A stretch of DNA of 64,000 bases, taken from the NCBI RefSeq assembly GCF_000715075.1, contig NC_134093.1, forward strand, positions 99,370,826 through 99,434,825, written 5' to 3'. The notes beneath the pieces are model-generated. The model had not been told where the DNA came from and made no database searches. It saw only the letters and a program-made list of their open reading frames with translations. Shown one piece after another: positions 55,668-64,000 of the stretch. The stretch is from Nicotiana tabacum. Its lineage: Eukaryota > Streptophyta > Magnoliopsida > Solanales > Solanaceae. How positions within the stretch are numbered: the stretch's first letter is position 1; the number at the start of each line of letters is the position of its first letter. Made by a program: the position numbers and the translations under genes.

Positions 55668-55870
55668 TATAATCGATATGATTTGGATGAGGCCGATACA
55701 CTAGATGGTATCGTTACAGGTACAATTTCGATTGGTTATAAAAGAATATTTTCCCTTAGTTTGATTCGGATCTGAATATTGAGGTGAATCCTCTTATTAT
55801 GCTCCACTTATGGGTGAGCTTCGTAAATTTGTGACTCACTTAGATGTTTATCCATGTTGGGAGATTTAAG
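55668..55870 (+). pseudogene. Aspartic protease remnant of the Tekay element
   Basis: After the gag tail a broken stretch reads DEADTLDGIVTGTISIGYK and, in another frame, ESSYYAPLMGELRKFVTHLD (from 55785). These match the beginning and the post-active-site segment of the Tekay retropepsin, whose Asp-x-Gly-Ser core would lie near 55760 and is disrupted. Nothing of RT follows. This marks where the pol deletion begins and argues that the element descends from a full gag-pol ancestor. Confidence 0.55.
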
Positions 55871-57206
55871 ATGTGAACCTGTGTCTGTCATTTTATTTTT
55901 GTACACCATTGAGGGCTATAAGTCCAAAAGTAATTTTTATTATTCATTACAGTGGGTTTAATGTGTTTTGGAATAATTGATTCCAATTTTTATGAATTAT
56001 ATGCCCTACCGGTATGAGGGTTCATTATGTGTTGTGAAACTGTTTATGAAATATATTAAAAAGAAGAAAGAAAGGAAATTGAAATTTCAATTGGCACAAT
56101 GTGCAAAATACTTGTGATTCGGAGTTGAGGACGAGATACTTGCATTTTTATATGATATGAAATATTTAAACAAGGCTACAAGCAGCGGTGGAAGTTATAT
56201 AAGGACGAGGTCCTTGTGGTGAAGTAATTATGAGTTTAAAATTCTCCCTGTGTGAAATTTAATTTTTACAATATTATTAATAGGGAGTCATGCCTGTTAG
56301 GCTTATTTGATAGTTCTTGTATATTTTCTGTGCATATTTAGCCATTTTCGTGCGGTAAACATTGAGTTTTAGCCTATAAGGTGAGTGCCCAGGTGGCGTT
56401 AAATGTGACTCATTAATCCGAGTAAATAATCATGAGGTCTTCATGCCTCACATTCTGTTGTCAGTGTTGTGAGAATTCGAAACGAGGTGGTGTTTAATAT
56501 GAGATTAATGGATGATGCTGAAATTAATTATGAACAGCTTTTAAGACCAGAGATGTAGTGATGAGCATACATATGATGTGCTTCATGTCTTGATATCATT
56601 ATAATAATGCAGTGCTTGTAATGCTGAGATTAGTGTTATTGGTGTATACATTGTGGTTCTTTGTTGGGTTATGGATGTGTTGTTAGGAGTTATTTTGGTG
56701 TTACTCTGGCAGGTGGATAGGCCCCATTTACAGGGGAGACTCTGCCGAAAGTTTTGAAAAATTTGGGAGTTAGTAAAATTTGGGGGATTGAGACGTGCGA
56801 AAGAAGAGATAAGTTATGTTATGTGTTTGAGGGCGGACTCTACTTCTCATTCAAGGGCGAATGATCCTAAGTGGGGGAGAATGTAACACCCCAGAAAAAT
56901 TTTCAAGTACTTCAACACTATCAAGAAAGTTTATGTGTACGTAGGCACGAGTTGCTATAGCCAGTTGAGACTAATGCCATGCGTTGATGTGAAAATCAGG
57001 CATTTTGAAAATGTTTGGAGTGTAAAAAATTGGTTTTAAAGTTTATAAGTATGGATAAAAGAAATAATCTTAACTGAGATGATGTTGTCGGACCCATGTT
57101 AAATTGCAAAATGTAGAATCACCCACGAGTATGTGTGTAAGGATACACTAAGTAATTTAATGTCCTCAGAAAGATTCTTGGCACGTTCGAGGACGAATGT
57201 ATGTTT
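55871..57206 (+). other. Tekay interior after the protease, no coding signal
   Basis: About 1.3 kb of AT-rich sequence with no RT, RNase H, integrase or chromodomain motif in any frame. The last 60 bases keep CTTGGCACGTTCGAGGACGA, which also precedes the polypurine tracts of the composite. Confidence 0.55.
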
Positions 57207-57219
57207 AAGAGGTGGAGAA
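57207..57219 (+). promoter_or_regulatory. Polypurine tract of the Tekay element
   Basis: AAGAGGTGGAGAA directly before the 3' LTR start TGTAACGACC. Confidence 0.75.
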
Positions 57220-60200
57220 TGTAACGACCTGACTTGTCGTTTTAAGAATTAACACCCCGTTCAGTGACTTAACGTCTCAAGCAACTTCGTAATATGTATT
57301 ATGACCCACAGGTGTGGTCGAGTTTGATTTTTGGAAGATTCTGAAATAAATTGAAAGAACAATTCTTATTTAGAAGCTTAAATGGAAAGAGTTGATCGGA
57401 GAGTTGACTTTTGAGAAAACGACCCCAGAATAGAATTTTTATGATGTCAATAGCTTCGTATGGTGATTTTGAACTTAGGCGTATTTTCGGATTTGGATTT
57501 GGAAGTCCGTAGGACAATTCGACGCATTTTGGCAAAAGTCGGAAAAATAGATGATTTTCGGAAAGTTCGATCAAAGGTTGAATTTATTATAACGAGGTCG
57601 GAATCCGATTCTAGAAATTGGAATAGGTCCGTTATATTAACGAGGTCGGAATCCGAGATCAATTGGACTTAATTCCATAGGGTTCCGCATCGAATGTAGA
57701 AGTTGAACATTTCATAATAGACTAAAGTTTCAAGTAAGTTAGCACAAGACCTAACTTCAAATAAGCATAACTATCATGATATGAAGTTTTATATGGTGTA
57801 TTACCCATCAAATGAAAGATATTTGAGTCTAGTTTCTAACTCTTTAAACCGTTCATCATTTGGACACTCCTACAAGAGGTTATGAATAAATAACCAAAGG
57901 CTGGAAAAATATGATTCTGTGACCAATTATGCGATCGCGAAACTGCTTCTGCGACCTCAAAACTGGTCGCATAATGGACCAGAACAGCCCGGTTATGGGC
58001 ACCAATTTTTAGATCCATTGTGCGGCCCGCATACCCATTCTGCGGTCCATTATGTGACCGCAGACCTACTTTCGGAGGGTTAATTTTTCTATTTTCATAA
58101 CCTGACCCCATTTTGATAATAAGCTTTGGGGCTTATTTTGGGGTGTTTTTCTAAGGATTTTAGAGAGAGGTAAGAGCATTTTAGAGAGAGAAGGAGGGAA
58201 TCTAATATTCTAATCATTCAATCTTCAAGAATCAAGGAAACTAATCACAAGATCTTTATCTAAGGGTAAGATTCAACCCCTAGTCTTCAAATTTCAAGTT
58301 TGGGGTAAATGATTGGTGATTGGGAGTATGATACTTGGGTGTAAGAGTATTATGTATATATGCTTGTACCAATAAGGTTTGTGGGAAGATTGTTGAGATT
58401 AAATAAGTAAAGATTGGGTAGTGGAATGAAGGAAATCTTGTAGAAGAACCTTATAACCAAATTTGCACACCTAGTGTTTGATAAAATGCTCAAATGAGAT
58501 GAAACCATGAAAATTCTTCCTACTTATGGTTCACTTTTGTTATGTTTCTAAATATATTGAATTTTTTAGGATTTCTGGAACCTCGTAGTAATGTAAGAAA
58601 GGCTCAATAAAAATTTGGAGCCGTCCGGAGGTCAATTCACGTGAGAAAGCTATTTTGGAATATCGGTCTAACTTCAAAAAGGTAAGTATCTTGCCTAACC
58701 TCAAGTGGGGGAATTACCCCTTAAGCATTGAGTCTTATATGGAAATTGTGTAATTCAAAACCATGTACGCGAGGTGACGAGTACGTACTTGGTTTATATG
58801 TGCAAATTATATCGGTTGAAATTCGTAGACGCACTTAAGTATTAAGTTGGAAAATTGTTGTAACTTATTAAATCCCTTATTGTCATGCCTCGTTCCTTGT
58901 TTGCCGAGGTTATTTTTATATGATAATTTGGTGTGATTGCCACTTGACTTTTATGTGAACTCTTTGTTTGTTTGAGTTGCCATTTTTATGGAAAATACTT
59001 TCATTATTGATTTTTACCTACAAATAATTTAAATGAAAATTTAGTTAATAAGATGAATAAATCTACTTATTTCCTAGAGTTGTGATTTAAAAGAGGTGTT
59101 GTTCATTAACTAATTACTTTTCAGTTCACGTTGTTGAAAAATTTAGTATTGAATTATAATGATCGTGAATTATATTGAGGCAAAGTGGCAAATTGTGAAA
59201 TATTATTTGGTTGAATTGTTCACTCCCGAACATTTTGTTAATATGTTGTGCACATTATGATCGAGTCATGGCTCCTTATTATGAAAAAATAATGTGTTGT
59301 TGATTTCTGTGGCAAGTTATAATATTTGATCACTTGATGTGCAATTTTTGATATGTTGTAAGATTTGAGCATTTGATGTGTAATTTGTGATATGTTGTAA
59401 GATTTGAGCACTTGATGTACAATTTATGATATATTGTGATATGTGAGAACTTGAGGTGCAAGTTGTATTATGATATGATATTTGGGTACTTGAGGTGCGA
59501 TTTGTGAAATATTGTGATATTGATACGCATGCGGTGAGATAAGCGTGGCTTGAAACGCGTGGCTAGTAGGGGAACTACTAGAAGTCATGCGGTGATATAA
59601 GGTCAGGGTTTTAAAACGCATGCGGTGAGATAAGGGTGGCTTGAAATGCGTGGCTAGTAGGGGAACTACTAGAAGTCATGCGGTGTGATAAGGGTGGCTA
59701 AAACGCGGGATGCTATTTCAACAAAAATGATTTGTACAGAATAATATGTGAAGGTTCCCGCTGTGATATAAGAAAAGATTGTGAATTTATTTATGATTTG
59801 GGACTACAAGGCGGTACCTTGGGGGTGCCCTTTTGTTGATATTTCTCTATGGCTGTACTTGCCTTTGGTTATTTTATTTTTTCGTAATTTGTAAATTCTT
59901 GTATTTTTCGTGATGTAATATTTGACTTAATATTAAGTGTTTTGTATTTTTTTGATGTATTTTGTTTACCTTTACTTTTTCGTACGAGACTTTGAGTATT
60001 TTATATTTTTAGGTTGTATTTGTTTTTGATGATTGAGCTGTTTTAAATAAAAAAAATTTCTAGTATGTTTAATTTAATAAATTTTATATCCAAATCAGTA
60101 GTTTATCTGATGCTTTATTTTAATGAAAATATCATTTTTCCTCACTCAAACGATTTTTAAAATAAACTTATCTTTTTGTTGATTTCTTACTTGATTTAAA

Positions 60201-61189
60201 GATTTTAACCTTACTTTATTGAAAATAAATTGATCCTGCGGATCTTATATACATTGATATTTTGGTACGTGAGTTGTCCGTGCAGTTATGAAAATAATAT
60301 GGGCATGAGGTGCCGGGAAAAACTATGATGATTTTATTATTGATACGTGAGTTGTGCATGTGATGGTGATAGAAAAATGGGCACGAGGTGCCGGAAAAAT
60401 ATGAAAGTGGGCTGAGACCCGTAATTTTTATGATTGTAAAATAAGGTGTCACATGGTGACTTTTACTTGAAAATATATTTATTTGAAAGAAGTATATTCG
60501 AAAGATATTTATCTTAAAGAATAACATGTGAATGATTTATATTTGAAGGACTTGACTTATTAATTGTACTTGTGTTCCTTATTCGCCTGAGCAATAATTA
60601 TGACGTTCTTGTTGCTTTGTTATTATTTCACTGGTTGCGTTTATTGTTATCATTGCTAGTTATTTTCCAGTACTATTGTATACTGCTATATTGCATAGGT
60701 TATTAGACTAGTGAGTGTCTTGACTATACCCCGTCTCTACTCCACTGAGGGTAGTCTTGATACTTACTGGTTACCGACCATGGTGTACTCATACTACACT
60801 TCTGTATTTTTTTGTGCAGAGCCAGGTATTGGAGGTATCGGACTCGGACAGAGTTAGAGTGTGATCATAAGGATTCAAGGTAGGATGCTTGGTCGTCGCA
60901 GTCCCTTGGAGTCTTTTCATTTTATTGTACTGATAATTATTAATCAAACAATATTGAGTATTCGATGCTTGAGATCATTTCATGTATTCACTTAGAGTTC
61001 ATGACTCAGTACTACCAGTCTTGGGAGGTTGTTATATTCATATTTGTTCCGCTGTTGGTTTTGATTATCTATTTAATTCAGATTCTATAAAAAAAAAAAA
61101 GGGCTTCGAAATGTAATGGAAATCGTCTTACCTAGTTTTAGAGGCTAGGTCTCATCACCATGCCTGTGGTGGAATTTTGGGTCGTGACA
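57220..61189 (+). repeat. 3' LTR of the Tekay element
   Basis: TGTAACGACCTGACTTGTCG to GGGTCGTGACA, 3970 bp, colinear with the 5' LTR. Local differences include a 19-bp duplication (57590-57608 repeated at 57638-57656) that replaces a segment kept in the 5' LTR, an A-run near 61090, and altered unit counts in the subrepeats (59330-59720). Confidence 0.9.
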
Positions 61190-62446
61190 CCGCAAAAAGC
61201 TGGGTCAGGAGCAAAGTTCAGAGAACGTGCATTTCAAGTCCATCTAAAGTGCGGACTGCACAATTATTGTGCGGCCGCTGAAGAAGATATATACGGCCTC
61301 AGATACAATTATGCGAACCGAAAAGGAGCAAGATGCGGCCGCAGTTACAATTCTGTGGACCGCAGAAGGAGTGCATTGCGGTCGCGGTTTAGAATTATAC
61401 GGCCGCAGTTTTCCAATCCTGTCAAGCTGAATAAAAGTGCAGACCACACATGGAATTGTGCGGCTGCACAACCTCCGAAAGGGTATTTTTGTTCGAAATT
61501 TCCAGCCCTGTATAAATAGACAAGTTTCACATTTTTAGGTTAACTTTGGACATCAGCTGCTACAGTATTCATTTCTTTTTACTCTTTTTAGTAGTTTTTC
61601 AAATTTTCAGCTATTTGAACATAGATTTTATCATTTTAATTAGCAATATGAGTCTAATTATCATTTCTTCTTCTTTTTCTTCCATGTCAAGCATGAGTAG
61701 CTAGATTTTTACTAGGGTTATAACCCAACCCTAGTGTGTAAACTTAATGGGTGTTTAATTTAATGCTTGTTTATGGTTGGGTGTTTATTATTTAGTTTTG
61801 TTCTTGCTTTTATTTGTGGAATTAATGGTTGGAAACATTAGTTCAATACCTATTTGACTTGGTCTCTACTTGAGAAAGAGAGACTTAGTCTCGGAAAACT
61901 TAGCTAACAAGAAACTGGGTCAATCCAGAGATTGACAACCCTAATTAAAGGGTTGAACCTAGAGATAGCAACAACCCGACTTGAGCGTTTTAGTAACCGT
62001 TGTGTTCAATACCCATTTGGACTTGAAAAGGCCAAATTGGGCAAAATCACCCTCTAACTGAGAGGTATTGAGTGGGTAATTGAGTGTTGATAGTTATAAT
62101 GCACCACGACCAATAAAACAAGCTTTAAAGTTTATATCACATTAGGCAAACACCTAGGTGAAGCTCAAAGCCCTAGGCCTTTTTATAACATTTGAAAAAT
62201 AACAAAAATAATTTTCTACTTTTATTTCTTAAATTGCAATCGTAGTTTAATTTAGACTTTAAAACAACCTAATTTTGTGAAAGTGCAAATTTAGATATAC
62301 AAACTCACGCGCTACGATATATACTACTAACTCCCATACATATAACTCCCTGCGAAATTTGACCACGACTCTTGTTGGGTATTATTATTGCATCGACCAT
62401 TTTCATAACCTCGAGTTGAGGTGTGAACTTGGACGAGATCAATTTT

Positions 62447-62463
62447 TGGTGCTGTTGCCGAGG
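62447..62463 (+). promoter_or_regulatory. Degenerate primer binding site (tRNA-Asp type), Athila-like element
   Basis: TGGTGCTGTTGCCGAGG matches the Athila-type site TGGCGCCGTTGCCGGGG with three transitions (two C to T, one G to A). It is five bases after the LTR end GATCA and fixes the element's orientation as plus. Confidence 0.75.
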
Positions 62464-62561
62464 AGCTACAAAATGGTGTTAGCTATATATTTAGGTGTGT
62501 TTTTGGGATATATTCTTTTCCTTCCTTGTTACTAACGTGTTGAGAAATTGTAGGTGCAATC

Positions 62562-64000
62562 ATGGCAAGCATTGAGCTCGGAAACTTACCTTTGGGAGAT
62601 GTGGACGTTGAGGATGATCAAATGAATGAGGTCCCTCTTGAACCTCAAGCCAATATATGAGGTCGACTGCCTCATGACAATGTTTCCGTTCCACCCCCAC
62701 CTCCACCACGAGCGACTCCACACCGGGTGTTGCCAAATGAAGGGTATGCATATGTTATATTCCCTTCCCATATTGGGGCGGGCAACTTCCAAATAACCAA
62801 TGTGATGTTCACTTTGCTCGAGCAACGAGGGTTTTTCACCGGTGCATTGGGTTAAAATGCATATAAACACTTGAAGGGGTTCGTAGATATGTGTTGGGGG
62901 AGTAAATAAACTAATGTCTCTGAGGATGCTTTAAGGCTAAGGCTTTTTCCTTTCTCTCTACGGGGGAAAGCTTTAGATTGGTTGGAACATTTTCCAAATC
63001 ATTCCATTCATACTTGGGATGAACTAGCGGAGAAATATATTTCTAAGTACTTCTCTCCCGGGCACATGACTAATCTTCGGGATGAAATTCTAGCATTCAA
63101 GCAAGAGCCCAATAAACCACTATACGAGATATAGGAAAGGTGTAGAACAATGGTGAAAGAGTGCCCTAACAACGATATGACGGAGAACATGATTCAACAA
63201 ACTTTCTATCGGGGGATCAATACCACCAACCAATGTGGAACAAATAATCAAGAGAATTGGCATAACAACAATAACCAAGGCAGTTGGGGAGGCGACAATC
63301 AAGGCGGGTGGAATAACAATCAAAGAAATCGGGGGTCGGGTGTTCAAAGGCCCCCGATATATCAACAACCGAGCAACCCACCTCCTTCCCATGGTCCTAG
63401 TTTGTCCAACAATGAAATGGGTAGTATTGAGAACATGTTCAAGAAAATTATGGAGAAGAATGCCGATTCTAATGCCCAACTTGCTTCACACAACACATCG
63501 ATCCGCAATCTAGAGGTGCAAATGGGTCAAATCTCTCAAGCTTTAAATTCTCATCCTAAGGAGGCACTACCAAGTGACACGGTGGTGAACCCAAAGGGTG
63601 GGAACAATACGGGGTATGCCATGGCCGTTACTACAAGGAGTGAAAGAGGTGGGAATGCACCCACCTCAAGTCAAAGGCCAATTGTGGATGATGAGCAAGA
63701 GGTAGAAGAAGGTGAGATCCCGAGCAATGTGGTACAAGCAAATGATGAAGTGTGGATTGATATAGATGACACGGTGGATGAGACTCAAGAGGAAGTGAAC
63801 CCATCTAGGGAGCATGTGATTGACATACCGGAACCGGTAATGCAAAAGGCTAAGGCACCATTACCTAAGCCACCTCCTCCATATCCTCAAAGGCTCGCCA
63901 AGCAAAATGGCGAGAATCGATTCAAAAAGTTCATTAATATGATAAAGAGTCTCCCAATAAATATGCCATTAGTTAAAGCCTTGGAGAAAATGCTTGTATA
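62562..64000 (+). pseudogene. Gag of the Athila-like element, four stops, runs off the window
   Basis: One frame from ATG 62562 continues to the window end, broken by TGA 62658, TAA 62853, TAA 62907 and TAG 63132. Residues include MASIELGNLPLGDVD, then a proline run (PPPPPPRATP), then the gag core LRLRLFPFSLRGKALDWLEH, TWDELAEKYISKYFSP and NLRDEILAFKQEPN, then MIQQTFYRGI. An Asn/Gln/Gly-rich stretch (NNNNQGSWGGDNQGGWNNN), a helical segment (NMFKKIMEKNADSNAQ) and the pre-protease motif PLPKPPPPYPQRLAKQ with FKKFINMIKSLPI follow. Compared with intact relatives the piece between FYRGI and the Asn-rich stretch appears shortened. All four stops are one transition away from a plausible sense codon (Arg, Gln, Gln, Trp). 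Confidence 0.88.

Larger units (their letters stand above)
50102..61189 (+). mobile_element. Tekay/Del-type Gypsy element, gag only, with TSD CCGCA
   Basis: LTRs of 4024 bp (50102-54125) and 3970 bp (57220-61189) flank a 3.1-kb interior and are bounded by a perfect duplication CCGCA (50097-50101, 61190-61194). The interior has an iMet-type primer binding site, a leader, a gag ORF with zinc knuckle, a protease remnant, about 1.3 kb with no coding signal, and a polypurine tract. RT, RNase H, integrase and chromodomain are absent. It is an internally deleted or gag-only derivative. The LTRs have diverged visibly, mostly by transitions, so the insertion is not recent. Confidence 0.9.
49808..62441 (+). 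repeat. 5' LTR of the Athila-like element, split by Tekay insertion
   Basis: Two pieces (49808-50101 and 61195-62441) join to about 1.54 kb. The first piece ends in GTGCGGCCGCA and the second resumes with a GC-rich GCGGCCGC motif cluster (61250-61460). The LTR ends GACGAGATCA just before the primer binding site. Confidence 0.75.
48374..64000 (-). mobile_element. CACTA element, left end and transposase remnant, interrupted
   Basis: CACTACTAGAAAA at 48374-48386 is the terminal inverted repeat. Subterminal copies of CGACCGAAGTCGG-type motifs follow to 48890 (for example GACCGACATCGGTCG and ACCGAATTCGGTCGG). A transposase-like frame lies on the minus strand at 49347-49803. At 49808 an Athila-like element interrupts it, and the rest of the CACTA element is presumably beyond 64000. 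The 3-bp duplication would be GTT (48371-48373) but its partner is outside the window. Confidence 0.7.
49808..64000 (+). mobile_element. Athila-like Ty3/Gypsy element, 5' part
   Basis: It starts TGATAAGTGAGGATTTTGAC at 49808 inside the CACTA coding remnant. Its LTR, after removing the nested Tekay element, ends at 62441. A degenerate tRNA-Asp-type primer binding site follows, and gag runs from 62562 to the window end. The pol region and 3' LTR lie beyond the window, so the target duplication cannot be checked. The LTR opening, the TGGCGCCGTTGCCGGGG-like site and the gag blocks identify the Athila/TAT-Ogre branch. I favour Athila-like. Confidence 0.75.

Noticed and set aside
61160..61519. 119-codon forward frame
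   Set aside because: It spans the Tekay 3' end and the Athila LTR junction, including the target duplication, so it cannot be a gene.
63120..63479. 119-codon reverse frame
   Set aside because: It is the antisense shadow of the Athila gag, which is the clear coding frame here.

Overview
This is plant nuclear DNA made almost entirely of transposable elements. The family signatures fit a Solanaceae genome: a TS/SolS-type tRNA-derived SINE, Tekay/Del-type LTRs that start TGTAACGACC, a TAT-clade Gypsy element with an antisense accessory ORF, and Athila-type and CACTA elements. I cannot name the species. I see no intact host protein gene, tRNA, rRNA or CRISPR array. Every recognisable protein segment belongs to a transposon and is broken by stops or frameshifts.

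Layout. 1-210: right end of a CACTA element. 572-28445: a three-LTR tandem Gypsy composite (LTR1 572-1910, internal remnant 1911-3151, LTR2 3152-22129, internal region 22130-25030, LTR3 25031-28445). LTR2 is split by a truncated reverse-oriented LTR (4795-7406) and by a complete minus-strand LARD-like element (8573-21360, TSD GTTTG). The 3' LTR of that LARD carries a nested solo LTR (10259-12800, TSD ATGGC). 28446-34383: AT-rich intergenic DNA with a SINE, a TRIM element, a long-TIR MULE-type element (TSD TAAATATTAA), small tandem duplications and a second SINE whose Pol III B-box segment is repeated four times. 34384-46395: a TAT-clade Gypsy element on the minus strand (TSD ATATG) with decayed gag-pol, a 68-bp tandem array and an antisense intron-bearing ORF. 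46401-48373: intergenic. 48374 to the window end: a CACTA element, interrupted at 49808 by an Athila-like element whose LTR is in turn interrupted by a gag-only Tekay element (50102-61189, TSD CCGCA).

How the parts relate. The Tekay element, the LARD-like element and the tandem composite share LTR termini, a tRNA-iMet-type primer binding site, and a leader of about 150 nt just after that site, plus polypurine tracts. The last two have no recognisable protein-coding capacity. This suggests non-autonomous elements that kept only cis-acting signals and were moved in trans by Tekay-type proteins. The packaging role of the leader is inference. Most premature stops in gag and the accessory ORF can be explained by single C-to-T or G-to-A changes, as expected for old, methylated, silenced copies.
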